Below, in pieces: positions 50,365 through 58,547 of a DNA stretch of 64,000 nucleotides. Numbering within the stretch: the first letter of the stretch is position 1; each line of letters opens with the position of its first letter. Origin of the DNA: M3007 sp046153695 (lineage in GTDB: Bacteria; Bacteroidota; Bacteroidia; Chitinophagales; Saprospiraceae). Where the stretch lies: the NCBI GenBank assembly GCA_046153695.1, contig JBJXEZ010000273.1, positions 1 to 64,000 of the forward strand. The letters are read 5' to 3'. The position numbers and the translations under genes were made by a program. The notes under the pieces were generated by a model that did not search any database, had not been told where the DNA came from, and saw only the letters and a list, made by a program, of their open reading frames with translations.

Positions 50365-50877
50365 TCAGCGGCGAGAAAGCGCTTCCCCCAGCATGCGGTG
50401 CATCTGTTCGGGCGATAGATTGACCCCCATAATTATCCCTTCCGGGCTGATCAAAAAAGTGGCTGGAATAGACTTGACGTTGAACAGCCCGGCCAGTTTG
50501 CCGTCGAAATAGCCCACGTCCAACGTATGGTAGGGCCAGCTCATACCGTCATTATCGATGGCCCGCTGCCACGAACGTGGATTTTGTTCGACCCCGACGC
50601 TGAATATTTCGAACCCTTTTGGTTGGTACTGCCGATATAGTTCACGCAAGTGCGGGTTTTCTGCCCTGCAAGGGCCGCACCAACTGCCCCAAAACTGCAA
50701 CAACACATGCCGCCCCCGCAGGTCGGAAAAACGCACCGTTTTGCCATCGGCAAGCACGGCAGAAAAATCGGGAACAGCTTCGCCTGCAACAAAGCGCGGC
50801 TGCCGGTAACGGTAAAATAACAGAGCCAAGACCCCGACGAACAGGAGCAGGCCAATTTTCAAATTTCGTGCATTCAT
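50365..50877 (-). CDS. TlpA-like membrane-anchored thioredoxin
   Basis: 170 residues. One N-terminal membrane anchor (about 7-22), then a thioredoxin fold of the TlpA/AhpC-TSA type with the redox motif WCGPC (C67, C70) and the cis-proline region SIPATFLISPEG. It faces the periplasm and probably reduces or isomerises disulfides, or serves cytochrome c maturation. It lies upstream of grpE on the same strand (95 bp) and is divergent from the flavin reductase gene, with 45 bp between the starts. Confidence 0.88.
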   Translation of the reverse strand: MNARNLKIGLLLFVGVLALLFYRYRQPRFVAGEAVPDFSAVLADGKTVRFSDLRGRHVLLQFWGSWCGPCRAENPHLRELYRQYQPKGFEIFSVGVEQNPRSWQRAIDNDGMSWPYHTLDVGYFDGKLAGLFNVKSIPATFLISPEGIIMGVNLSPEQMHRMLGEALSRR

Positions 50878-50886
50878 GTCGAATCG

Positions 50887-50894
50887 TAGTTTTG
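50887..50894 (+). promoter_or_regulatory. Promoter -7 box of the flavin reductase gene
   Basis: TAGTTTTG matches TAnnTTTG, 28 bp before ATG 50923, inside the short divergent interval shared with the TlpA-like gene. Confidence 0.45.
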
Positions 50895-50922
50895 CAAAAT
50901 TTTAACGCAAATATCCCAGCGT

Positions 50923-51786
50923 ATGCTCACCATTGACCCGACCAAAATCCCGACCAAGGACTTACACCAGTACATTCTTGGCGCGGTGGCGCCCCGTCCC
51001 ATTGCCTTTGCCAGTACGATAAGCAACGACGGGGTGCCCAACCTGGCTCCATATAGTTTTTTCAATGCTTTCAGCAGCAATCCGCCCATTCTGATCTTTT
51101 CGTCGAATCGACGGGTGGAGAACAATACCACGAAAGATACGCTCAAAAACGTGCAGGACACCGGCGAAGTTGTCATAAACGTCGTTCCCTATGCCATTGT
51201 TCGGCAGATGGCTCTTTGCAGCGTGGAGTACGGGGCCGATGTGGACGAGTTCAAAAAGGCTGGGTTCACACCGCTGCCTTCTGAACAGGTGCGACCGTTC
51301 CGCGTGGCCGAAAGCCCGGTGCAGATGGAGTGCGTAGTCGAACAAATACTGCCACTTGGCGAAATGGGCGGCGCAGGCAATCTCATCGTTTGCCGCATAG
51401 TGCTCATGCACATTGCCGAGAGCGTGCTGACGGAGGGCGGGCGTATTGACCCGCATAAGATTGATCTCGTAGGTCGCATGGGCCGGTTTTATTACGCTCG
51501 GGCCAGCGGCGAGGCAGTGGTAGAGATTGCCCAAAAAGTGACTGACCTCGGCGTGGGCTTCGATGCACTGCCCGAACACCTGCTGCATAGTTCCGTACTC
51601 ACCGGGAACGAACTGGCCCGCATCGCTTCGCTCACTGCCCTGCCCAACCGCGTTGAGGCCATGGCCGACCCGCATGTGCAGGCTGCCCTGGCGGGAAATC
51701 CCGCTCGCGAAGCGGTTCACGAACTGATTCGGGAGGCATTAGCACAAAATGATCTGGCACTCGCAGCCAAACTGGCGATGGGGTAG
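50923..51786 (+). CDS. Flavin reductase-like (FMN split-barrel) protein
   Basis: 287 residues. The first 200 match the flavin-reductase-like split barrel: VAPRPIAFASTISNDGVPNLAPYSFFNAFSSNPPILIFSS, TGEVVINVV, and a final RMGRFYYARASGEAV. The family binds FMN and reduces flavins or acts as an FMN-dependent oxidoreductase. The C-terminal 80 residues are a helical extension of unknown role. It is monocistronic, with a promoter box 28 bp upstream. Confidence 0.85.
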   Translation: MLTIDPTKIPTKDLHQYILGAVAPRPIAFASTISNDGVPNLAPYSFFNAFSSNPPILIFSSNRRVENNTTKDTLKNVQDTGEVVINVVPYAIVRQMALCSVEYGADVDEFKKAGFTPLPSEQVRPFRVAESPVQMECVVEQILPLGEMGGAGNLIVCRIVLMHIAESVLTEGGRIDPHKIDLVGRMGRFYYARASGEAVVEIAQKVTDLGVGFDALPEHLLHSSVLTGNELARIASLTALPNRVEAMADPHVQAALAGNPAREAVHELIREALAQNDLALAAKLAMG

Positions 51787-51945
51787 TGTGTGTCGTTCCA
51801 ATGCCGGGCATCAAGTGGCTACTGATTTAATAGCCTTTTCATCGCATAATGATTTTCCCCAAAAACAAATTTCTCCAAATGCAACCCCTGCCGCCCGGCA
51901 AGAACCTACCCATCGGACACTATTTTTTGCCGCTTTGCCACGAAC

Positions 51946-52476
51946 ATGACCGAACCCAACCTTCATGCCTGCCTTTGGGGTGACCGCCTGGCCCAAAAAC
52001 AGCTCTTCGAGCGGTTCAAGGGCAAGATGTTCGCTTTGTGCATCCGATATGCCAATAGTCGGGAGGACGCGGAGGACATTCTGCAGGAAGGTTTTGTGAA
52101 AGTTTTCCGCGACCTGCCGCAGTACAGCGGTGTGGGCAATTTTGAAGGCTGGATGCGCAAGGTGTTCGTGAATACTGCTCTTCAGCACCTGCAACGGAAA
52201 AAACGCTTGCTCGTTACCTCTGAACTGGACGACCAGGATTTCCCGGACGATACCGAACCGTTTCCGATCGACGAGCCGCCAGTCAAAAACATGATCCGAA
52301 TCCTCCAGCAATTGCCTCCGGGCTTTCGCTCAATTTTCAACCTGTATGTGCTGGAAGGCTATTCTCACCCGGAAATAGCCGAGATACTCGGCATTTCCGT
52401 GGGCACCTCAAAATCCCAGTTACTCCGGGCAAAAGCGCATTTCCGCAAATTGCTCGAAAGCTGCCTGACAACCTGA
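51946..52476 (+). CDS. ECF-type sigma factor 1
   Basis: 176 residues. Region 2 (about 15-85; FERFKGKMFALCIRYANSREDAEDILQEGFVKVFRDL) and region 4 (about 112-170; LPPGFRSIFNLYVLEGYSHPEIAEILGISVGTSKSQLLRAK) are typical of the Bacteroidota ECF subfamily. It is followed after 5 bp by a membrane protein that probably acts as its anti-sigma factor. The second cassette at 53985 has the same layout, suggesting an old tandem duplication. Confidence 0.93.
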   Translation: MTEPNLHACLWGDRLAQKQLFERFKGKMFALCIRYANSREDAEDILQEGFVKVFRDLPQYSGVGNFEGWMRKVFVNTALQHLQRKKRLLVTSELDDQDFPDDTEPFPIDEPPVKNMIRILQQLPPGFRSIFNLYVLEGYSHPEIAEILGISVGTSKSQLLRAKAHFRKLLESCLTT

Positions 52477-52481
52477 ACGCT

Positions 52482-53867
52482 ATGGAAAAAAACGAACACA
52501 ACGACCCGCTTGACGAATACGTCCGTCAATCCTTCGATGATCACGAGGAAAGCCCCGCTGCCGATATGTGGTCGCGCATTGAGGGTGACCTGGCACCTGC
52601 TGCAGTGCCTGCCTGGCGCATTTTTTTCCTGCGTAACCGGCTACGCTTGGCTGCGGCAGTCATCGTGTTGTTGCTTTTCAGGTTAGTCTGTGAGCATTAT
52701 TATTATGAAAACAAGTTGAAGGAACTGGTGGTGCAAACCCACCCCAAGCCCCTCCCCCGGGAGGGAGAGGGCCTGGCCCGTACTCCGCCGGTATCCTCTA
52801 ACCCAGCATCACCAAATCTGCCAGTCAATGATCGCCCGTCGACGCTCGATGAAGCCCCCCTCCCCCCCGGGGTTGGGGTTGGGGTTTCGCCCGCTCTGCC
52901 GGTATCCACAAACCCAGCATCACCAAATTTACCTGGCAATGATCGCCCGTCGACGCTCGATGAAGCCCCCCTCCCCCCCGGGGTTGGGGTTTCGCCCACT
53001 CCGCCGGTAGCCTCCAATCCAGCAACACCAAATCCGCCTGTCAATGATCGCCCGTCGACGCTCGATGAAGCCCCCCTCCCCCCTGGGGGTGGGGATTGGT
53101 ACATCGGCCTGAGCGCCATGCCGCACCGGACGTTCCAAAGCACGCCGACAACCATACAACGCCCGGGCAGGCCGGTGTTTGTGGGAAAGCCGGAACGATC
53201 AATCACCTCCACCGACTGGTGGCTGCGCGTTGGCACGCGAACCGGCAAGGGGTTTGGTTTGGAGACCGGGATAGGCTACTCCAAAAATGTTCGGGAGATG
53301 GCACACACGGCGCAGTTTCGTTTTGCCGATGGCACGCCCCATCCTGGCGGGCCGTTTGGGCAGCGGCGCAATTTTTCCTACGACCTGAGCACGTATGGCG
53401 GCTCAGCATCTGTCAGCCTTCGGATGGAATCGTCCGACGGTACCACGCCTGTGGACGACACGGAACCCGTAATCGTCAAGATCAAGACCAGCGAACAAAC
53501 CCACCTGCTGAGTGTGCCGCTGCTGCTCACTTACCGGCTCGGAACAGGCCGCTTACAGGCTGTTGCCAAGGCGGGCCTTGTTGGAAATTTTTTCCTGAAA
53601 AATGACTTCGTCATCACCGCCCGGACCTCAGAAAACAGCCGCTTGCGCTTTGTCCAAAATTCTGAAGCATTCGAGTACCAGCGCACAGGCGATTTTTTCC
53701 TTGGCTACTGGGCCTCTGCCGGGCTTGAATTAAAATTGAACCGCCGATTGAGCCTGTTGGCCGAGCCTGTAGTGGCTGGAAATTTTGCTCGCACGGACGC
53801 ACAGGGCCGCAGTTTGCCCAATCAAGTACTGGCCGGGCTGAATGTGGGAGCGAATTGGGCGTTTTGA
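52482..53867 (+). CDS. Anti-sigma-like membrane protein with repeat linker and beta-barrel-like C-terminus
   Basis: 461 residues. A short acidic cytoplasmic N-terminus (DPLDEYVRQSFDDHEESPAADMW) with the spacing of Bacteroidota anti-sigma proteins; one membrane helix (about 54-70); a proline-rich linker (about 80-205) made mainly of three tandem 35-38 residue repeats containing NDRPSTLDEAPLPPGVGV; and a beta-rich C-terminal domain (about 206-461) resembling an outer-membrane beta-barrel and ending in phenylalanine (NVGANWAF). The linker DNA belongs to a GC-rich repeat block (52776-53093). The sigma gene is 5 bp upstream. Function is inferred from position. Confidence 0.75.
   Translation: MEKNEHNDPLDEYVRQSFDDHEESPAADMWSRIEGDLAPAAVPAWRIFFLRNRLRLAAAVIVLLLFRLVCEHYYYENKLKELVVQTHPKPLPREGEGLARTPPVSSNPASPNLPVNDRPSTLDEAPLPPGVGVGVSPALPVSTNPASPNLPGNDRPSTLDEAPLPPGVGVSPTPPVASNPATPNPPVNDRPSTLDEAPLPPGGGDWYIGLSAMPHRTFQSTPTTIQRPGRPVFVGKPERSITSTDWWLRVGTRTGKGFGLETGIGYSKNVREMAHTAQFRFADGTPHPGGPFGQRRNFSYDLSTYGGSASVSLRMESSDGTTPVDDTEPVIVKIKTSEQTHLLSVPLLLTYRLGTGRLQAVAKAGLVGNFFLKNDFVITARTSENSRLRFVQNSEAFEYQRTGDFFLGYWASAGLELKLNRRLSLLAEPVVAGNFARTDAQGRSLPNQVLAGLNVGANWAF
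52776..53093 (+). repeat. Three tandem ~105-113 bp repeats within the anti-sigma gene
   Basis: Units begin near 52776, 52889 and 52994. Each contains CCGGTA, AACCCAGC, AATGATCGCCCGTCGACG, GATGAAGCCCCCC and runs such as GGGGTTGGGGTT. The first two units are nearly identical over about 90 bp; the third is slightly diverged. They are preceded by a GC-rich segment (52738-52775) similar in composition to the arms of the helicase elements. All copies are translated in the same frame as the proline-rich linker. Confidence 0.85.
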
Positions 53868-53929
53868 CGACAAACAATTTTGGGCCTGCGTGCAGCGAAA
53901 AATCATTGTCCTGCGTCTCCAAGATCACG

Positions 53930-53937
53930 TACCTTCG
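53930..53937 (+). promoter_or_regulatory. Promoter box of the second sigma gene (one mismatch)
   Basis: TACCTTCG differs from TAnnTTTG at one base. It lies inside the longer open frame and 47 bp before the TTG at 53985, favouring the downstream start. Confidence 0.4.
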
Positions 53938-53984
53938 GGACAATTCCCGGCCGATTGCCGGCAAGCCACACAAGAACAAGGCCA

Positions 53985-54533
53985 TTGCTGAACGAACAAG
54001 AACTCATCCGGGGTTGTTTGCGCGGGTCCGCGCAAAGCCAGCGGCAACTGTACGACCAGTTTGCCGGCAAGATGTATGCCGTGTGCTTACGTTACGCCCG
54101 CTCGTCGTCGGACGCAACCGACATCCTGCAGGAGGGTTTTGTAAAGGTGTTTACCAAACTGGATCAGTTTCAGTTTCAAGGCTCTTTCGAGGGCTGGGTT
54201 CGGCGGATCATGATCAACACAGCCCTGCGCAGCTATCAACGACAGCGTTTTGACTATGAAACCTACGGTTACGAGCACTTGCCGGAATCCCCCGTAGAAC
54301 CCGACGCGTTGGCGAGCCTGTCGGAGGCCGAGCTGCTCCGCCTCATTAGTCGCCTTCCTGATGGCTACCGGGTGGTGTTCAACATGGTGGCCATCGAAGG
54401 GTACTCGCATGCTGAGGTGGCTGATATGCTGGGCATACAGGAAAGCACCTCCAGATCCCAACTGACCAAAGCACGCCGCTGGCTGTGCGAACAACTCGAA
54501 ACACTAAACCAGATTGCCCATCAAAAAACCTGA
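53985..54533 (+). CDS. ECF-type sigma factor 2
   Basis: 182 residues if translation begins at TTG 53985 (LLNEQELIRGCLRGS). No ATG exists in the frame near the family start; another TTG lies at 53880. Region 2 (about 15-85; YDQFAGKMYAVCLRYARSSSDATDILQEGFVKVF) and region 4 (about 115-175; LPDGYRVVFNMVAIEGYSHAEVADMLGIQESTSRSQLTKAR) are intact. It is similar to the sigma factor at 51946 and lies 118 bp after that cassette. The next gene starts 13 bp downstream. Confidence 0.88.
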   Translation: MLNEQELIRGCLRGSAQSQRQLYDQFAGKMYAVCLRYARSSSDATDILQEGFVKVFTKLDQFQFQGSFEGWVRRIMINTALRSYQRQRFDYETYGYEHLPESPVEPDALASLSEAELLRLISRLPDGYRVVFNMVAIEGYSHAEVADMLGIQESTSRSQLTKARRWLCEQLETLNQIAHQKT

Positions 54534-54546
54534 AAACGAGTAAAAA

Positions 54547-55998
54547 ATGGAACGACCAAATACTATAGATGACCTGATGCGCCAGCGGTTGCGCGGTGCC
54601 GAAGTGCCACCCCCGGCCTTTGTTTGGCCTAACGTGGAACAGGCTCTGCGCAAGCGCAAACGACGTTTCCTGATCTGGCTATTCTTTGGCGGGTTTGCTG
54701 TTGCTTCGCTCGCTGTCGGCCTTTGGTGGGCATACCAAGGCCGCCCTGAACCTGCTATTAATCAGCCTGTTGCTGACACTACGCCGCCTGTTAGCCGGCC
54801 TTTGGCTTCGCCAATCCCAAAACAGGCTACTGGCGCAAAATCAACCGATTGGGTTGAGCCAGAGATAAAACTCCCCGCTGCAAATGCAGGTACAGCCAGT
54901 ATGCCGGGCACAACAAAAACGCCCAAAGGAGGCGGCCTTGTCAAGGCGGGCGGCCACGTGCGGGAGACTGCGGTTTTCGAGCAGGCTGGACCACTACCAC
55001 AAAACTCAAATGCCGATAATACTGCAGAACAGAAAGCACCGGTTGGGCAACCAGGTCCTCACATCGTCGCAAGCGAACTGGCCCCGACAACTGCGGATGC
55101 ATCGAACGTGAACGAACAGGCTGCTGATCCTGCCACGGCACCTTTTGGTATGGTTGCGTTGGCACTCAACCCTCCGAGCCTTTTGGCACTGCCTGCTCGG
55201 CCAAACCCGTTGATGCATCCCGTATTGTTGCCTCCTGCCAAGGCCAAGCGGACAACAAAAAAATGCTACGATTTCCACGCCAACCCGAAAGCCTGGCTGC
55301 TGGACGCTTATGTAGGCCCGTCTTGGGCGACCAAGCACCTGACAACCACGGATACCGAACAACAGGACTACCTGGCGGAACGGGAACGTACCGAACGGCG
55401 TGACTTTGGGCTTAATGCCGGTTTGCGGGCCTCCTACCTTTTTGGTGGCAATTTCTTGTTGCGCACCGGGCTGAACCTCGACCATTTTGAGGAACAATTC
55501 GAGCATATTGACCCAAATTATATCCAGTACGATATCCGTATTACTCAGAAATTCATCAACGGTCAGTGGGTAAGTGTGACCGATACATTGGGGATCCTTT
55601 ACGGCACCAACTACCTGAAAACCTACAACCGGTTCACTATGCTTGATATCCCCCTGCAAGTTGCTCTCGAGCTACGCAGTGGTGCCACCGGAGTCAGCCT
55701 GAACCTCGGAGGCTCGGTCAACCTGCTGTTCGAGAAACGCGGTAGTATCCTGCACCCCGATGGGTTTCCCGTGTCGTTTTCTCCCGGCTCCGGCCAGCAA
55801 GAGGTGTTTCGCAGCAGCCTTGGTATTAGTTTGCTGGGCAGTATTCAATGGTTTTACCATGTCGGCCCGCGCACGCGCGTATTCGCCGAACCGTACTATC
55901 GGCACATACTTGATCCCGTCACCCGGCCCGAACTCCAGTACGAACAATCGTACGGCATTGCCGGGCTGCGGCTCGGCCTGACCCGTATTTTTAACTGA
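54547..55998 (+). CDS. Anti-sigma-like membrane protein with beta-barrel-like C-terminus, 2
   Basis: 483 residues with the same layout as the 52482 product. Short N-terminal part (IDDLMRQRLRGAEVPPPAFVWPNVEQAL), one membrane helix (about 41-64), a long low-complexity periplasmic linker (about 65-235) rich in Ala, Pro and Thr, and a C-terminal beta-rich domain (about 240-483) with barrel-like alternation (FGLNAGLRASYLFGGNFLLRTGLNL; FRSSLGISLLGSIQWFYHVG). It lacks the GC-rich repeats of the first copy. Pairing with the sigma factor 13 bp upstream supports an anti-sigma role. Confidence 0.75.
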   Translation: MERPNTIDDLMRQRLRGAEVPPPAFVWPNVEQALRKRKRRFLIWLFFGGFAVASLAVGLWWAYQGRPEPAINQPVADTTPPVSRPLASPIPKQATGAKSTDWVEPEIKLPAANAGTASMPGTTKTPKGGGLVKAGGHVRETAVFEQAGPLPQNSNADNTAEQKAPVGQPGPHIVASELAPTTADASNVNEQAADPATAPFGMVALALNPPSLLALPARPNPLMHPVLLPPAKAKRTTKKCYDFHANPKAWLLDAYVGPSWATKHLTTTDTEQQDYLAERERTERRDFGLNAGLRASYLFGGNFLLRTGLNLDHFEEQFEHIDPNYIQYDIRITQKFINGQWVSVTDTLGILYGTNYLKTYNRFTMLDIPLQVALELRSGATGVSLNLGGSVNLLFEKRGSILHPDGFPVSFSPGSGQQEVFRSSLGISLLGSIQWFYHVGPRTRVFAEPYYRHILDPVTRPELQYEQSYGIAGLRLGLTRIFN

Positions 55999-56086
55999 TC
56001 CCGTGTTAAATAATATATCCAGAGCAGCATCGAACAACCGAACCGTATCATTAACCGCATAAAACCTGAAAATCATTTACTCGATT

Positions 56087-57061
56087 ATGTATCCAAAAAA
56101 GACATTTCAATTCTTGTTGGCGATAAGCATACTTGCTGCGGCAGGGTGCAGAAAGGACGAGCGCGAGTTCATCCCATATACGCCTGTGCAGGAAAACCTC
56201 GACCTGTTGTTGGAAAAAGTGCCCGACGCATCCACCAATTCTGTTTTCCAGTTTGGCGGCAATGTAGTGCCTGATACCACCCTCACCTCAACCAGCGGCG
56301 TGCGGGTTTTTCTGGTTGACACTGAAAAGTTGTTTGCCGACGAAAACGGTGTTGCCGTGCCTTGTAGCACTTGCCCTGCACTTAGAATCGAAGTGACAAC
56401 GGCGCTGCGCAAAAGCGACTTTGTGGCACATCGGTTGCCCACCTCCACGTACCCGGACCCCAAAATGCTGGAAAGTGTTGGTGCGGTCAATATTCGGGTA
56501 TTTTGTGGCACCAACGAGCTTCGATTACTTCCCAATCGTTACCTGAAAGTGCAAATGCCAGCGCCTACGGATGCACATGCCGATTTGCGGACGTTTGTCG
56601 GTGTACTTGACTCCGAAAAAAACGTGGCTGGCTGGTTCAATACGGGCGAGTCGGCCTTTTTGGCCCAATGGCCTTTGCCCAATTCCGGTGCCCAGCAATC
56701 TGGATACGAGCTAATCGTCCGACAGACCGGGTGGAGCAACTGTGCTCAGGCCTTGACTGAACCGAGCAGCACGTTTTGCGTAAAACTGCCGCCACAATTT
56801 ACCGCCCTTAATGCCCGCGTCTTTTTGGTTTTTCAGAACAAGAACGCCATAGCTGAGCTCAAAGGAGACGACACGAGTTCTACGTTTTGCTTCTCCGGGG
56901 CACCGCTCGGCTACCCGGTGAACGTTGTTGTAGTGGGCAAAACCGGTGCCCAATATTGGTTGGCCAACCAGTTTACAGAGGTCGGCACCAATGTGGAATT
57001 AACCGTCGCCCCGCTCCCGCTGTCAGAACAAGACTTGATAAATTTTCTAAAAAGCCTTTGA
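56087..57061 (+). CDS. Predicted lipoprotein of unknown function
   Basis: 324 residues with a lipoprotein signal (lipobox ILAAAGC, C21). The mature part is beta-rich and contains several cysteines (CSTCP, VFCGTN, NCAQAL, FCVKLP, FCFSG). No family is recognised. It follows the second anti-sigma gene by 88 bp on the same strand, so it may belong to that cassette as a surface or periplasmic partner. A terminator follows at 57138. Confidence 0.6.
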   Translation: MYPKKTFQFLLAISILAAAGCRKDEREFIPYTPVQENLDLLLEKVPDASTNSVFQFGGNVVPDTTLTSTSGVRVFLVDTEKLFADENGVAVPCSTCPALRIEVTTALRKSDFVAHRLPTSTYPDPKMLESVGAVNIRVFCGTNELRLLPNRYLKVQMPAPTDAHADLRTFVGVLDSEKNVAGWFNTGESAFLAQWPLPNSGAQQSGYELIVRQTGWSNCAQALTEPSSTFCVKLPPQFTALNARVFLVFQNKNAIAELKGDDTSSTFCFSGAPLGYPVNVVVVGKTGAQYWLANQFTEVGTNVELTVAPLPLSEQDLINFLKSL

Positions 57062-57137
57062 TCAACAAATACTTGAACGTGTAGAACCCTTTCGCCAGGA
57101 TTTTCAAATCGAACACACCCGTGTTAATAGTAATAGG

Positions 57138-57170
57138 CCGAGCCGGAAAAGTCCGTGCTCGGTTTTTTTT
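57138..57170 (+). terminator. Terminator after the lipoprotein gene
   Basis: CCGAGC (57138-57143) pairs with GCTCGG (57157-57162), with some inner pairing CGGA/TCCG, and is followed by eight Ts to 57170. Confidence 0.9.
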
Positions 57171-57202
57171 AAAAAATGATGCTGGTAAATGCCGAGCAGC
57201 CG

Positions 57203-57243
57203 CAAAAAAAATACCGCATACGGTCGCTTAGAACCGTATGCGG
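57203..57243 (-). terminator. Terminator of the ArsR-family gene
   Basis: An 11 bp perfect stem, CCGCATACGGT (57214-57224) with 57233-57243, is followed on the minus strand by a T run (AAAAAAAA on the plus strand at 57204-57211). It converges with the plus-strand terminator at 57138. Confidence 0.85.
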
Positions 57244-57285
57244 CAAGGGTGTGTGTAGGTGGAAATGAAAAATCCGGAGAGACTA

Positions 57286-57624
57286 TTAAATTACGAGTTC
57301 TTCCACGAGACGGGATATCTGCGACAGCCGGTCGTGGTCCAAAGAATAGAAAATGAATTTGCCTTGGCGGTCGGTTTTTACGACCCCTGCTTTGCGCAGA
57401 ATCGCCAAGTGTTGGCTGGCAACACTCTGCTCTAGCCGCAACTTGATGTAAATATCCGTGACCGTCAACTGTTGGTTTTCTTCGAGCAGGTCAATCATGC
57501 GCTGTCGCAGTTTGTGGTTAACCGCTCGCAGCACGAGTGCTGCCTTGCGCAACTCGCTGTAGTCGAGTGGTAAGTCCTGTGCCCCGTTCTTCAGCACAGC
57601 GATCTCGGTTTTTGCTTTTCTCAT
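57286..57624 (-). CDS. ArsR-family winged-helix regulator
   Basis: 112 residues from ATG 57624 (MRKAKTEIAVLKNG); the frame extends to 57696. It has the ArsR/SmtB fold: YSELRKAALVLRAVNHKLRQRMIDLLEENQQLTVTDIYIKLRLEQSVASQHLAILRKAGVVKTDRQGKFIFYSLD. The metal-sensing ELCVCDL motif is absent and no cysteine is present, so another signal is likely. Single gene with its own promoter box at 57755 and a strong terminator; targets unknown. Confidence 0.88.
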   Translation of the reverse strand: MRKAKTEIAVLKNGAQDLPLDYSELRKAALVLRAVNHKLRQRMIDLLEENQQLTVTDIYIKLRLEQSVASQHLAILRKAGVVKTDRQGKFIFYSLDHDRLSQISRLVEELVI

Positions 57625-57754
57625 ATTATTTGTTTTAAAATTTCTCAAGTATCTAATGAAACTGTTCTTTTCTTCTCCAAAACTATGCCACTTCATTTAG
57701 GGTAGTGGCTGTATGTTGTTAATAAAACAGGCGTAAACTGACTGACTATCAGTA

Positions 57755-57762
57755 CAAAAATA
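57755..57762 (-). promoter_or_regulatory. ArsR-family gene promoter -7 box
   Basis: The minus strand reads TATTTTTG, matching TAnnTTTG. The next 30 bp contain CTGACTGACTATCAGT, an imperfect palindrome that could be an autoregulatory site. Confidence 0.5.
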
Positions 57763-57800
57763 GAACCGTTTTTTGTCAATTTGATTTTTTTTTACATTTT

Positions 57801-58544
57801 TTATCCCATCGTCATTTTCTTGGAAATCGTGATGTTTGGCGGTTTCATGTAAAAAGGCTCAAAATATGCTGTGTCCTGAAAATCAACGTTTTGAAAACAT
57901 ACCTCTGCGATAATGGCCAGATGGGATGCCGAGCATACCTGTGGTTCGGAAAAAACCGCATTCTCAAAAACAGGACCGTTCGATATTTTTTTTGCGCCAT
58001 TCCCGGACAGAACCAGCAAGCCTGTAGGCTTAACGCCTGGGGCATTTTGCAAAAAATATTGAAACAAATCGTGTTCTAAAATCAGCGGCTGAGCAGGCAT
58101 GACCTCCCGGAGGCTGTGGTCAAACACCGCAGTCCAAACTTCTTTGCGTCGGGCATCCAGCATAGGCATGTAAAATAACGGGTTGTTCACGCCCGGCCCA
58201 TCAGACGTGCGACCTGTACCCTGGTCACGCATGCTCGCCGATGCCAGTGCCAGAAGCGTGTCCACAGCGATGAGCGGTTTATCCAGTGCATAACATATGC
58301 CCTTGGCCACGGCGGCGCCCACGCGCAAAGAAGTGTAAGAACCCGGGCCACGACTGACGGCCACAGCATCTAAATTGGCCAGCGGAATGCCAGCCTGACG
58401 GGTACACGCCTCGATGAGCAGGGTAAGGGTAGCGGCATGGTTGGGCTGGTCCAGGGCTTCGGCAAGCGCCACCACCGTGCCGTCAACGGCAATGGCTGTG
58501 GAGCAGACATCGGTAGCGGTTTCTATAAGCAGAATTCTGGCCAT
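57801..58544 (-). CDS. tsaB: tRNA threonylcarbamoyladenosine biosynthesis protein TsaB
   Basis: 247 residues of the ASKHA/Gcp-like fold: LLIETATDVCSTAIAVDG at the start, the conserved AVSRGPGSYTSLRVGAAVAKGICYAL and later PMLDARRKEVWTAVF. TsaB partners TsaD and TsaE in t6A37 modification of tRNA and has lost catalysis. The C-terminus is divergent, as usual in Bacteroidota. It follows mnmA by 3 bp, joining two tRNA-modification genes in one operon. Confidence 0.93.
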   Translation of the reverse strand: MARILLIETATDVCSTAIAVDGTVVALAEALDQPNHAATLTLLIEACTRQAGIPLANLDAVAVSRGPGSYTSLRVGAAVAKGICYALDKPLIAVDTLLALASASMRDQGTGRTSDGPGVNNPLFYMPMLDARRKEVWTAVFDHSLREVMPAQPLILEHDLFQYFLQNAPGVKPTGLLVLSGNGAKKISNGPVFENAVFSEPQVCSASHLAIIAEVCFQNVDFQDTAYFEPFYMKPPNITISKKMTMG

Positions 58545-58547
58545 CGT

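Noticed and set aside
52860..52990. Telomere-like GGGGTT runs
   Set aside because: They are short, internal to the coding repeats, and not at a replicon end.
52776..53093. CRISPR-like regular repeats
   Set aside because: There are only three units, no unique spacers, and the whole block is an in-frame part of a coding gene.
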